A stretch of DNA of 64,000 nucleotides from Flavobacteriaceae bacterium. Lineage in GTDB: Bacteria > Bacteroidota > Bacteroidia > Flavobacteriales > Flavobacteriaceae. Within the stretch, counting starts at the first letter, position 1, and each line of letters opens with the position of its first letter. This document shows positions 47,938-57,331 of this stretch, one piece after another. Both the position numbers and the translations under genes were made by a program. The DNA lies in contig WUAI01000003.1 of the NCBI GenBank assembly GCA_009827225.1, positions 78,399 through 142,398 on the forward strand, read 5' to 3'. Under the pieces are notes generated by a model. The model was not told the DNA's origin and did not search any database. It worked only from the letters and a program-made list of their open reading frames with translations.

Positions 47938-48564
47938 ATGAAAAATTACTCCTACATAGGTATCTCCTTTGTGATCTTACTATTTGGTATTTGGGCCATT
48001 CCCAAAATCGTTGACAACTTCACCAAAACGGAAATGGCAATCATTGGAACGGTACCAAACTTCACCTTTACCAATCAAAAAGGGGAGACGGTCGATAATG
48101 AGTCCTATGAAGATAAAGTGTATGTTGCCGAGTTTTTCTTCACCACCTGTCCGTCGATCTGCCCTATCATGAATCAAAATATGGTGAAGATTCAAAATGA
48201 ATTCTACGGCAACCCGAAGTTAGGTATCGCTTCTTTCACCATCAACCCGGAATACGATACTACCGAGGTCCTGGCTCAATACGCCGAAAGCTATAAGATC
48301 ACCAATCCGCACTGGCATTTGCTAACAGGTAATAAAGACGAGATCTATAAGCTTGCCAATGAAGGCTTCAATTTATACGTGGCAGACGCACCTGAGGTGG
48401 AAGGAGGTTTTGAGCATTCAGGATTTTTTGCGCTCATAGATAAGGAAGGAAATATTCGTTCTCGCTTCGACGAAAACGGGAATCCGATCATTTACTATGA
48501 CGGCTTAGAGGCAGAAGGGATACTAATGCTGATCGAAGATATCAAGGTTTTAATGAAAGAATAA
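47938..48564 (+). CDS. SCO1/SenC copper chaperone
   Basis: The 208-residue Sco protein delivers copper to the CuA centre of oxidase subunit II. It has an N-terminal anchor (about 5-23), the copper motif FTTCPSICPIM (C-x3-C) and the distal His in FEHSGFFALID (about residue 160). It is expected to face the periplasm. It sits 1 base after the Cys-free paralog-like gene and 1 base before the DUF420 gene, in the oxidase-assembly cluster. Confidence 0.94.
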   Translation: MKNYSYIGISFVILLFGIWAIPKIVDNFTKTEMAIIGTVPNFTFTNQKGETVDNESYEDKVYVAEFFFTTCPSICPIMNQNMVKIQNEFYGNPKLGIASFTINPEYDTTEVLAQYAESYKITNPHWHLLTGNKDEIYKLANEGFNLYVADAPEVEGGFEHSGFFALIDKEGNIRSRFDENGNPIIYYDGLEAEGILMLIEDIKVLMKE

Positions 48565-48565
48565 A

Positions 48566-49090
48566 ATGGGAGAGACTACTGCTAGTAAAAAATACAACCT
48601 TTGGATTTGGGTTCTATCGATAGCCATTCCTGCCGTGGTGGCCATACTTTTTAATTACCGGATTGAAGGAGTGGAGAGAATGGGCTTCCTGCCTCCTATT
48701 TATGCTTCCATCAATGGACTTACCGCCATATTACTAGTTACTGCTGTGGTTCAAATCAAAAAAGGCAATCGTAAGGTCCACGAACGTATCATGAAGGCCT
48801 GCATAGTGCTTTCGGCTTTATTCCTGCTAATGTATGTGGCCTATCACATGACTTCGGATTCCACTTCCTATGGAGGAGAAGGTACCCTGCGATACGTGTA
48901 TTTCTTTATATTGCTGTCGCATATACTGCTTTCCATTGGTGTGATCCCGTTCGTTCTGGTTACTTATGTGAGAGCATTGACCGGCAACTACGAACGCCAT
49001 AAAAAAATTGCAAAGATCACTTTCCCCATATGGCTCTATGTTGCAGTAACCGGTGTCATTGTGTATCTTATGATTTCACCTTATTATTAA
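48566..49090 (+). CDS. DUF420 membrane protein
   Basis: The 174-residue protein has five membrane helices and conserved His in RKVHERIMKACIVLSALF, VAYHMTSD, and NYERHKKIAKITFPIWLYVAVTG, typical of the DUF420 family (also CtaM-like), which is linked to assembly of heme-copper oxidase. Position between a Sco chaperone and the small Cys protein supports that role. It starts 1 base after sco and ends 1 base before the next gene. Confidence 0.9.
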   Translation: MGETTASKKYNLWIWVLSIAIPAVVAILFNYRIEGVERMGFLPPIYASINGLTAILLVTAVVQIKKGNRKVHERIMKACIVLSALFLLMYVAYHMTSDSTSYGGEGTLRYVYFFILLSHILLSIGVIPFVLVTYVRALTGNYERHKKIAKITFPIWLYVAVTGVIVYLMISPYY

Positions 49091-49091
49091 A

Positions 49092-49331
49092 ATGCGAACG
49101 AGAACTTTCATATTAATAATGCTGTTGCTTTTAAGCGTTGTGTTTTCTGCTGAAGCCCAATGTGCCATGTGCCGGGCCGTGTTGGAAAGTGATGAAAGTG
49201 GTGAAGCCGCCAAGGGCATCAATAATGGAATTATTTACCTGATGTTATTTCCCTATTTGTTGGTGGGGGGTGTCGGATATGTGATCTATAAAATGCGCCA
49301 GAAAGCAAAAAAAGAAGATGCCGGTATTTAA
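49092..49331 (+). CDS. Small membrane protein with CxxC motif
   Basis: The 79-residue product has a signal peptide (ending AEAQ), the motif CAMCRAVLESDESGEA right after it, and a membrane helix (about 46-66) followed by a Lys-rich tail. The two Cys therefore lie at the mature N-terminus on the periplasmic side. I recall similar small proteins beside sco and DUF420 genes in Bacteroidota, but no function. Copper or heme handling during oxidase assembly is a reasonable guess from the context only. Close spacing puts it at the end of the sco transcript. Confidence 0.8.
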   Translation: MRTRTFILIMLLLLSVVFSAEAQCAMCRAVLESDESGEAAKGINNGIIYLMLFPYLLVGGVGYVIYKMRQKAKKEDAGI

Positions 49332-49461
49332 GGTGTAACAATTGCTTCTGAAAGGAGTCTTATGGTAACAGACTTTATCAACCAAACCCCCTAAAGTCTT
49401 AACATGAATTTCACAAAATAGCGGCCTAAAGGCCTTTACTTTGTGTTAGAAAATTGCATAT

Positions 49462-50169
49462 ATGATTGAAATAAAAAACCTGCATAAATCATATCACATG
49501 GGGAGCAATTCTCTTCATGTTCTTAAAGGGATCGATTTTAAAGTGAACGAAGGTGAGATGGTGGCCATCATGGGTTCATCCGGTTCGGGAAAATCGACCT
49601 TGCTGAATATTTTGGGTATGCTGGACGAGGCCGACGAAGGCTCTTATACCCTGGACGGTACCGTAATCAAAGATCTTAATGAAAAAGTGGCCGCCCGATA
49701 TCGCAATCGCTTTCTTGGATTTATATTTCAATCGTTCAATCTCATCTCTTACAAATCGGCGTTGGACAATGTAGCTATGCCTCTGTATTACCAAGGGGTA
49801 AAACGCGCTGAACGTACCGAAAAAGCCATGCATTATCTCGAAAAAGTAGGACTGGCAAATTGGGCAACTCACCTTCCGAATGAGTTATCAGGAGGACAGA
49901 AACAGCGGGTTGCAATTGCGCGAGCTTTGGCCAGTGACCCGAAGGTACTTCTTGCGGACGAACCGACAGGGGCCCTCGACTCTACTACTTCTTATGAGGT
50001 AATGGAAATAGTACAATCTATCAATGACGAAGGAAAGACCATTCTTTGTGTTACTCACGAGGATGATATTGCCCATATGTGTAAAAGAATCGTACACCTC
50101 AAAGATGGTGTGATCATTGATGATAAGAAAGTCGACCAGGTAAGAGTAAATCAGGCAGCAAATGTTTAA
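49462..50169 (+). CDS. MacB/LolD-type ABC transporter ATPase
   Basis: The 235-residue ATPase has Walker [10 protein letters not shown], the signature LSGGQKQR, Walker [13 protein letters not shown] and the H-loop His (CVTHED). It belongs to the LolD/MacB/FtsE group, which powers type VII mechanotransmission exporters. It is first in an operon with two permeases, two adaptors and a TolC channel. Its stop overlaps the first permease start by 8 bases. Confidence 0.94.
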   Translation: MIEIKNLHKSYHMGSNSLHVLKGIDFKVNEGEMVAIMGSSGSGKSTLLNILGMLDEADEGSYTLDGTVIKDLNEKVAARYRNRFLGFIFQSFNLISYKSALDNVAMPLYYQGVKRAERTEKAMHYLEKVGLANWATHLPNELSGGQKQRVAIARALASDPKVLLADEPTGALDSTTSYEVMEIVQSINDEGKTILCVTHEDDIAHMCKRIVHLKDGVIIDDKKVDQVRVNQAANV

Positions 50170-51409
50170 CATCGAACGTTGGCAGGAAATATTTGAAACG
50201 ATTCGCAAAAATTGGTTGCGGACGCTGCTTACTATGATTTCTGTTTTCTTCGGAATCTTCATCCTTGTGATCTTATTGGGTTTCGGCCAGGGAATGCAAA
50301 ATGGTATTGCCCAGGAGTTTGAGCAAGACGCCGCCAACAGGATCAGTGTTTGGACCGGTGTTACTACGGTTGAATATAAAGGCCTTAATCCAGGCCGATT
50401 CATTGAACTTCGGAATGAGGACTATGAATACCTGATCAAAAAATACGAAGACGACCTAGAATTTAAATCTTCCGTGTATCGCATTTGGAGTGGTGTGGTC
50501 ACCTATGGAAACGAATCGGGTAGTTACAGAATTGAAGGCGTGTATCCCGATTACCAGTTCATAGAAAATGCTTCGTTGAGTCATGGCCGTTTTATCAATT
50601 ACACCGATCAAGACCACTTCGAAAAAGTAGTAACCATAGGTCATAAAGTATACAGGGATTTATTCGAAAAAGGCGAAGATCCTATTGGGAAGCAAATTCA
50701 ATTATCCGGTATCAACTTTAAAGTGGTGGGTGTTTATACCGATCCGGGAGGTGAACGGGAAGAGACCCGAATTTTTCTCCCACTGTCTACTTCTCAACGC
50801 GTATTCAATGGTGGAAATAAAGTCCGTAACCTGGGCTTCACCCTTCAACCGCAGAAAACATTCCAACAGGCATTACAACAATCCATTCAGTTTTCCGCGG
50901 AAATCGAAAGTTTCCTAAAAGAGCGGCATATCGTAGCTCCGGAAGACACCAGTGCGGTCAATCTTTGGAATTCACTGGAAGAAGCAAAGCGTTACTACGA
51001 TTTGATGAACATGATCAAATTGTTTTTCTGGATTGTGGGGATATGTACCATTATCGCAGGAGTGGTTGGTGTGAGTAATATCATGTTGATCATAGTAAAG
51101 GAAAGAACCAAGGAAATTGGTGTGCGAAAGGCCATTGGGGCACAGCCCTGGTCGATAATCGGGATGATTTTGCATGAGTCTATTTTTATTACGGCCATTG
51201 CGGGCTTCCTTGGACTGATCGTGAGCATGGGTATCTTAGAAATAGTAGGCCCGAATGTGGAGATCGATTACGTAGTGAATCCATCCGTGAATTTCAATGT
51301 AGCATTAACTACAGTGTTTGTCCTGATACTAGCCGGAGCACTCGCCGGATTCTTCCCGGCATGGCGAGCCGCAAAAATAAAACCAATTGAAGCCCTAAGA
51401 GAGGAGTAG
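50162..51409 (+). CDS. MacB-type ABC transporter permease (first)
   Basis: The 415-residue protein has an N-terminal helix (about 20-45), a large periplasmic MacB core domain (about 50-285) and three C-terminal helices of the FtsX fold (about 290-405), with the cytoplasmic segment VKERTKEIGVRKAIGAQPW. The order fits MacB/LolE-type permeases. It overlaps the ATPase gene and is followed after 1 base by a paralog. Confidence 0.93.
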   Translation: MFNIERWQEIFETIRKNWLRTLLTMISVFFGIFILVILLGFGQGMQNGIAQEFEQDAANRISVWTGVTTVEYKGLNPGRFIELRNEDYEYLIKKYEDDLEFKSSVYRIWSGVVTYGNESGSYRIEGVYPDYQFIENASLSHGRFINYTDQDHFEKVVTIGHKVYRDLFEKGEDPIGKQIQLSGINFKVVGVYTDPGGEREETRIFLPLSTSQRVFNGGNKVRNLGFTLQPQKTFQQALQQSIQFSAEIESFLKERHIVAPEDTSAVNLWNSLEEAKRYYDLMNMIKLFFWIVGICTIIAGVVGVSNIMLIIVKERTKEIGVRKAIGAQPWSIIGMILHESIFITAIAGFLGLIVSMGILEIVGPNVEIDYVVNPSVNFNVALTTVFVLILAGALAGFFPAWRAAKIKPIEALREE

Positions 51410-51410
51410 C

Positions 51411-52670
51411 ATGTTTAATAGAGACCGTTGGAGTGAAATATTAGAGGCGATGAGTAGCAACTGGTTCAGAACGCTGCTCACGGCATTCGGTGTAATTTGG
51501 GGAATTTTTATTCTTGTAATTCTTCTAGCTGCAGGCCGGGGATTGGAAAATGGGGTAAAAGCCGATTTCGGAAACATCGCTACCAATACCATGTTCATGT
51601 GGACCCAAACTATTTCGAAGCCTTATAAAGGATTACCAAAAGGACGAAGATTTCGATACAGGATAGGCGATGTTCAGGCCATTAAGGATAATGTTCCTAA
51701 CATGAGATTCGTCTCTCCCAGGAATCAATTAGGAGGATTCGGAGGTAGTAACAATGTGGTTCGCGGTTTAAAGACAGGAGCTTTCAATGTATATGGAGAT
51801 TATCCCGAGATCATTCAGCAACAACCCATGGACATTACCAGTGGTCGCTTTATCAACTACGGAGATATTCAGGAAAAAAGAAAGGTGGCTGTTATAGGAG
51901 AGGGGGTAAAGACTTCGATGTACGATCGTGGAGAGGATCCAATTGGAACGTATATTAAGATTAGTGGAGTCAACTTTATAGTTGTTGGTACTTACAAAAA
52001 GAAATCACAAGGCGGTGACGATGAAGAAGATCAAAAGGAGATTTATGTGCCGTTCACGGCATTTTCCCAAGCTTTTAATCAGGGGGATAAAGTGGGATGG
52101 ATGGCGATTACTGCGGAAGATGGATCTTCCATTACCCAGTTGAAAGAACAAATATTCGATGTAATCAAACAGCGGCATTCTATTCATCCGGAAGATGACA
52201 GAGCGATTGGAAATTTTGACCTGTACGAACAATACAGCCGTATCGAAGGACTGTTCTTTGCGTTGAAACTTATTGCCTATGTAGTAGGTTCCCTGGTATT
52301 GATCTCAGGAATTATTGGAATTAGCAATATCATGCTGATCGTTGTAAAAGAACGCACCAAGGAAATAGGAATTCGACGGGCATTAGGGGCTACACCCTGG
52401 TCAATCCGCGGACAAGTTTTGCTCGAGTCTATTTTCCTGACCATTGTATCGGGTATGGTAGGGATTTCATTTGGAGCCTTTATTATATATCTCATTAATT
52501 TAATCCTAGACGCCAATGGGCCCGTAGATATGTTCGCGAATCCTAGTGTAGACATCACTGTGGTTCTTGTGGCCCTTACCATTTTGATCGTCTCTGGATT
52601 ACTGGCAGGACTTATCCCTGCGCAAAACGCTATAAAAGTAAAACCTGTGGATGCTTTACGCACCGAATAA
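51411..52670 (+). CDS. MacB-type ABC transporter permease (second)
   Basis: This 419-residue paralog of the preceding gene shares the N-terminal helix, periplasmic core and three FtsX helices, with VKERTKEIGIRRALGATPW matching the neighbour at the same place. Having two permeases and one ATPase suggests a heterodimeric transporter. A Gly/Asn-rich patch (GGFGGSNN) lies in the periplasmic part. The adaptor gene follows after 14 bases. Confidence 0.93.
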   Translation: MFNRDRWSEILEAMSSNWFRTLLTAFGVIWGIFILVILLAAGRGLENGVKADFGNIATNTMFMWTQTISKPYKGLPKGRRFRYRIGDVQAIKDNVPNMRFVSPRNQLGGFGGSNNVVRGLKTGAFNVYGDYPEIIQQQPMDITSGRFINYGDIQEKRKVAVIGEGVKTSMYDRGEDPIGTYIKISGVNFIVVGTYKKKSQGGDDEEDQKEIYVPFTAFSQAFNQGDKVGWMAITAEDGSSITQLKEQIFDVIKQRHSIHPEDDRAIGNFDLYEQYSRIEGLFFALKLIAYVVGSLVLISGIIGISNIMLIVVKERTKEIGIRRALGATPWSIRGQVLLESIFLTIVSGMVGISFGAFIIYLINLILDANGPVDMFANPSVDITVVLVALTILIVSGLLAGLIPAQNAIKVKPVDALRTE

Positions 52671-52684
52671 TAACTAAATCATCA

Positions 52685-53851
52685 ATGAAAAAAACGGTAA
52701 CCATTATCATTTTAGCAGTCATCCTGATCTTGTTCATAGGCTCGCTAACTTATTTATTTAAAAAGAATCAGGAGGATCCTGTAGTCTATACTACTGATGA
52801 ACCTGCCATAGAAACGGTCATCAAAAAAACAGTGGCAACAGGAAGCATTGTCCCCAAAGAAGAGATCCTTATTAAACCAAACATCTCCGGGATCATTGAT
52901 GAAATTTACGTCGAGGCAGGTGATGTGATTCAAACCGGAGACTTGATCGCACAGGTAAAGGTAGTCCCGAATATCAACTCTTTAAGCAGTGCTCAGAATA
53001 CCATCAATAGTGCGCGTAACGAGTTGGAGACCGCCCGACTCGCTTTGGAAAGTGAACGAAGCATTTACAAACGACAAAAAGATCTTTTTGAAAAAGGGGT
53101 AATCTCTGCCAATGAGTTCGACAATGCTCAACTTGCTTTTACGCAGGCAGAGCAACGATTCAATCGTGAAAAGGTTAACCTTGCGGGAGCCCAGCAAACC
53201 TACGACATTGTCAAAACAGGAACATCACGCGGATTGGGAGCTACTGCAAATACCGAGATCAGAGCAACGGTTTCCGGGATGGTATTGGACGTGCCGGTGA
53301 AAGTAGGGAACCAGGTGATTGAGGCCAATAACTTTAACGATGGTACTACCATCGCTACCTTAGCTGATGTGGATAAAATGATTTTCGAAGGTAAAGTGGA
53401 TGAAAGTGAAGTTGGGAAGATTGTAGAAAACCTTCCGCTGGAAATTACGGTTGGAGCGATTGAAAATAAAAAGTTCGATGCCATCCTTGATTACATCGCA
53501 CCTAAGGGAATCGAGGAGAATGGCGCGATTCAGTTTGAGATCAAGGGAACATTGAGTAAAAAAGACACCACATTCATCCGCGCCGGGTTGAGCGCCAATG
53601 CCTCCATTATTTTGGCGAGAGCCGATAGTGTGCTTACCCTCAAAGAAGGGCTAGTACAGTACGATCCTAAGACCCAGGAGCCCTTTGTAGAAATAGAAAC
53701 TGGGGACCAGGAGTTTGAACGACGAGAGATCGAGTTGGGGATCAGCGACGGGATCAATGTGGAAATTAAAAGTGGAATTACAAAAGATGATAAGATCAAG
53801 GTTTGGAATCAAATTAAGCCAGCTGCCGATTTTAGAGGTGGAGGTTCCTAA
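52685..53851 (+). CDS. Periplasmic adaptor (MacA/HlyD type), first
   Basis: The 388-residue protein has one membrane anchor (about 5-25), a lipoyl/barrel-sandwich half (EEILIKPNISGIIDEIYVEAGDVIQTGDLIAQV), a coiled-coil hairpin (about 98-165), the second lipoyl half, and a beta-barrel domain. Such adaptors bridge an inner-membrane transporter to a TolC channel. It follows the second permease and precedes the TolC gene by 74 bases. Confidence 0.93.
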   Translation: MKKTVTIIILAVILILFIGSLTYLFKKNQEDPVVYTTDEPAIETVIKKTVATGSIVPKEEILIKPNISGIIDEIYVEAGDVIQTGDLIAQVKVVPNINSLSSAQNTINSARNELETARLALESERSIYKRQKDLFEKGVISANEFDNAQLAFTQAEQRFNREKVNLAGAQQTYDIVKTGTSRGLGATANTEIRATVSGMVLDVPVKVGNQVIEANNFNDGTTIATLADVDKMIFEGKVDESEVGKIVENLPLEITVGAIENKKFDAILDYIAPKGIEENGAIQFEIKGTLSKKDTTFIRAGLSANASIILARADSVLTLKEGLVQYDPKTQEPFVEIETGDQEFERREIELGISDGINVEIKSGITKDDKIKVWNQIKPAADFRGGGS

Positions 53852-53925
53852 TATCCCAAGTATTTTTATCGATCTTTGTAACACTTTCATCATTCAAAAG
53901 ACAAATTCATCAACTACATTCAATT

Positions 53926-55371
53926 ATGAAGAAAATTGGACTTATTGCCATTGCACTATGCATGACCTTTGGAATACAGGCTCAGAACAAGAAATGGACC
54001 TTAAAGGAGTGCGTGGAATATGCGCTGGAAAATAATATTTCAGTAAAGCAGAGTGAACTCGATGTTGAATTGGCGGATGTTTCCAAGGCGGAGGCATTCG
54101 GTAATTTTTTGCCTTCATTAAATGGTTCGGCTTCTAATTCATGGAACACGGGTCTAACACAAAACATTACGACCGGGATTCTTGAAAATCAGACAGTGCG
54201 AAATTCATCTTACAGCATTACGGCAGGGGTCACCTTATTCCAGGGAATGAGAAACCAGCGAACCATGCAACGAGCAAAATTATCCCAGCTTTCTGCACAA
54301 TATGGTTTGGCTCAAATGAAAGACGACATATCACTGGCAGTTGCCAATTCGTTTCTTCAAGTACTGTTAAACAAGGCCAATTTGGAAGTGATCAAATCCC
54401 AGAACGAAGTGACGCAGGAGCAAATCCAGCGTACTTTGGATCTCGTTGATGCAGGGGTATTACCACGAGGCGACTTATTGGAAATTCAGGCAACCGATGC
54501 TTCCGAAAAACAAAATATAGCGGTGAATGAAAATTTGGTTCAGATTTCGTTGATCTCGCTTGCTCAGCTATTGCTGATCAAGGATTATGAAAATTTTGAT
54601 ATCGAAGATGAGGGGTATGACATCATTGATGAGGGAATATCAGCAAAGACGGTTTCAGAAATCATAGAATCTGCCAAGGAAAATAGAAACGAAGTGAAGA
54701 TCGCTGAGAAGAATGTGGAGCTTGCTGAAAAGGATCTTCAGATCGCAAGGAGTAATTACTATCCTACGCTTAGTGCGTTTTTTAATTACAATACTAGGGA
54801 GTCTGATGCTAATCAAATCGTTCAAACCATTGATCCGGATAATCCCACAATTACACAAGAAATAGGATTTGTAGAAGGGACCGGAGAAACGGTTTTGAAT
54901 GTTTCTCCCAACCTAACCGTTCAGGAGTTGAATCCTCTTCCTTTTACAGAACAGTTATATTTAAACGACGGTATTTCTTACGGGGTGCAATTGAATGTTC
55001 CGATATTCAATGGAAATGCTACCAGAAATAACGTGAAACGAAACAAGGTAAACCTGAAGAGACAGGAGTTTTTACTGGAGCAAGCTAAGCTGGATTTAGA
55101 ATCAACGGTATATCAAGCCTTTGTAGATGCCAAAGGTGCTTTGAAGTCGTTCGAAGCAGCTCAGAAAGCTGTGGAATCCCAGGAACTTGCTTATCAATAT
55201 GCCAAGGACCGGTATGATGTTGGGCTAACCAATGCCTTCGATTTCAGCCAGTCAAAATTACGATACGACAACGCCAATATAGAAGTCAACAGAGCCAAAT
55301 ACGATTATATTTTTAAATTGAAAGTATTAGAGTTGTATTTTGGTATACCCGCAACCGACCTAAAGTTTTAA
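53926..55371 (+). CDS. TolC-family outer-membrane channel
   Basis: The 481-residue protein has a signal peptide (ending GIQAQ) and two repeats of the outer-membrane efflux protein fold, with long helical segments and the conserved ends (LKECVEYALENN, and KYDYIFKLKVLELYFG). It forms the exit duct of the pump. It sits between the two adaptor genes, with 2 bases to the second one. Confidence 0.94.
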   Translation: MKKIGLIAIALCMTFGIQAQNKKWTLKECVEYALENNISVKQSELDVELADVSKAEAFGNFLPSLNGSASNSWNTGLTQNITTGILENQTVRNSSYSITAGVTLFQGMRNQRTMQRAKLSQLSAQYGLAQMKDDISLAVANSFLQVLLNKANLEVIKSQNEVTQEQIQRTLDLVDAGVLPRGDLLEIQATDASEKQNIAVNENLVQISLISLAQLLLIKDYENFDIEDEGYDIIDEGISAKTVSEIIESAKENRNEVKIAEKNVELAEKDLQIARSNYYPTLSAFFNYNTRESDANQIVQTIDPDNPTITQEIGFVEGTGETVLNVSPNLTVQELNPLPFTEQLYLNDGISYGVQLNVPIFNGNATRNNVKRNKVNLKRQEFLLEQAKLDLESTVYQAFVDAKGALKSFEAAQKAVESQELAYQYAKDRYDVGLTNAFDFSQSKLRYDNANIEVNRAKYDYIFKLKVLELYFGIPATDLKF

Positions 55372-55373
55372 TT

Positions 55374-56660
55374 ATGAAGAGAAAGACTCTCATTTGGATA
55401 CTGGTAGTAATTGGAGTGATCGCACTGGTCGCTCTGGTAATGACTGGTAAGAATAAGAATCGCAATGTAAAAATGGTGGAACTCGCAAAGATCGAACCCA
55501 TTACCATCGTGGAAACCGTTGCTGCGACCGGAAAGATTCAACCTGAAGTAGAGGTAATGTTATCTTCGGAAGTTTCCGGAGAGATTATCGAACTTCCTAT
55601 TAAAGAAGGACAACAGGTAGAGAAAGGGGATTTGCTTGTGCGCATCAACCCGGATTTGAGTCAGTCGGCGCTAGATCAAGCCCAGGCAACATTACAGAAT
55701 GTGCGAGCTCTTTTGGCCCAGTCTGAGGCTAGTCTTAAAAATGCGGAACTTAATTATAACCGTAATAAATCTCTATTCGAAAAAGGAGTGATTTCAAAAT
55801 CGACCTGGGACCAATCGGTGGCAGATTATGACATGGCAAAAGCGAACCGGGAGTCGTCTTATTATAATGTTCAAAGTGCTTCAGCGAGTGTAAAACAGTC
55901 CAGGGACAACCTCTTAAGAACCACGATCTATGCTCCTATGAGTGGGACTATTTCCAAATTGTCCGTAGAACTAGGAGAAAGAGTAGTAGGAACAGCTCAA
56001 ATGGCTGGAACGGAAATTGTTCGAGTTGCGAACCTTACCGATATGGAAGTGGAAGTAGATGTGAACGAAAACGACATTGTGAAAGTCGCCATTGGAGACT
56101 CGACTATTGTGGAGGTAGATGCTTATCTTAAAAGAGAATTTAAAGGCATTGTTACTGAAATTGCTAACTCTGCGGAAACGGCTCTATCCGTAGATCAGGT
56201 CACGAACTTCAAAGTGAAGGTGAGAATCTTACGCGAGTCTTATAAGGATCTTACGGAAGGAAAACCAGAATATTATTCTCCTTACCGGCCGGGAATGACA
56301 GCCACGGTAGACATCATTACTAACAAAAAGGAAGATATCATTGGGGTGCCTATTAGCTCTATTGTGATCAAAACCCCATCCGATACCATTTCGAAGAAAT
56401 CAGACAAGCCCAAAGATACCGGAGTGGAAGAAGAGAAATTCGAAGCTGTTTTTGTAAATGTGGATGGTAAGGCAGAATTGAAAATAGTGAGTACCGGTAT
56501 TCAGGATGAAAGTAATATAGAAATCGTATCAGGACTTGGAGAGGACGATGTAGTTATTACAGGGCCTTATAATATGGTTACCAAACGTCTCGATCCGGGG
56601 GATAAGGTAGAAGAACAGACTTCCGACTCCGAAGAGGACACGGAAGACAGTGAAGATTAA
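55374..56660 (+). CDS. Periplasmic adaptor (MacA/HlyD type), second
   Basis: The 428-residue protein repeats the plan of the first adaptor: anchor (about 5-24), lipoyl half (VMLSSEVSGEIIELPIKEGQ), coiled-coil hairpin (about 95-165), second lipoyl half and barrel, plus an acidic C-terminal tail rich in Glu/Asp/Ser. It could be an alternative adaptor for the same pump, or work with the first as a mixed hexamer. It ends 2 bases before tsaB. Confidence 0.92.
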   Translation: MKRKTLIWILVVIGVIALVALVMTGKNKNRNVKMVELAKIEPITIVETVAATGKIQPEVEVMLSSEVSGEIIELPIKEGQQVEKGDLLVRINPDLSQSALDQAQATLQNVRALLAQSEASLKNAELNYNRNKSLFEKGVISKSTWDQSVADYDMAKANRESSYYNVQSASASVKQSRDNLLRTTIYAPMSGTISKLSVELGERVVGTAQMAGTEIVRVANLTDMEVEVDVNENDIVKVAIGDSTIVEVDAYLKREFKGIVTEIANSAETALSVDQVTNFKVKVRILRESYKDLTEGKPEYYSPYRPGMTATVDIITNKKEDIIGVPISSIVIKTPSDTISKKSDKPKDTGVEEEKFEAVFVNVDGKAELKIVSTGIQDESNIEIVSGLGEDDVVITGPYNMVTKRLDPGDKVEEQTSDSEEDTEDSED

Positions 56661-56662
56661 TT

Positions 56663-57322
56663 ATGGCCAATATTCTTTGCATAGAAACAGCAACGACAAA
56701 TTGTTCAGTAACGCTTTCGGTAGACGGAAGCGTTATTGCTTTTAGGGAAGATAATAGTAAGAAGTATTCTCATGCCGAACGGCTGCACGTTTACATTTCA
56801 GAAATAATGAAAGAGGCTAAGGAAAAAGGGGTGAAGCTGGATGCGGTTGCGGTTAGCAAAGGTCCTGGTTCGTATACGGGGTTGCGCATTGGTGTTTCCA
56901 CCGCAAAAGGATTATGCTTTGCCTGGGATCTTCCGCTGATTGCTATTCCTACTTTGCAAACCCTGGCGCTTAAAAGCTCTAATAGATCAGAATATATTGT
57001 GTCCATGCTGGACGCCAGGCGGATGGAAGTATATTCGGCTGTATATGATTCCAATTCCGAAGAGATAAGAGAAACCCGTGCGGAAATCCTTCAGGAAGAT
57101 TCTTTTACAAAATACCTGGAAAAGGGGAAAGTGAACTTCATCGGAAACGGTGTGGAGAAGTTCATGGAAATCTGCGATCACTCCAATGCTTCTTTTGAAA
57201 AGGATGAACTGCCTTCTTCGAAACAAATGGCTGCGTTAGCGGAAAAGTTCTTTCAACAATCGCAGTTTGAGGACGTGGCCTATTTTGAGCCTTATTATTT
57301 AAAAGATTTTATTGTAGGATAA
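56663..57322 (+). CDS. tsaB: tRNA threonylcarbamoyladenosine biosynthesis protein TsaB
   Basis: TsaB is the inactive partner that activates TsaD in making the t6A modification of tRNAs that read ANN codons. The 219-residue protein has the ASKHA-fold start (ILCIETATTNCSVTLS) and the conserved KGPGSYTGLRIGVSTAKGLC. It is 2 bases after the adaptor gene, so it may be co-transcribed with the pump. It converges with the next gene, 9 bases away, with no clear terminator. Confidence 0.96.
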   Translation: MANILCIETATTNCSVTLSVDGSVIAFREDNSKKYSHAERLHVYISEIMKEAKEKGVKLDAVAVSKGPGSYTGLRIGVSTAKGLCFAWDLPLIAIPTLQTLALKSSNRSEYIVSMLDARRMEVYSAVYDSNSEEIRETRAEILQEDSFTKYLEKGKVNFIGNGVEKFMEICDHSNASFEKDELPSSKQMAALAEKFFQQSQFEDVAYFEPYYLKDFIVG

Positions 57323-57331
57323 CTCATACTC

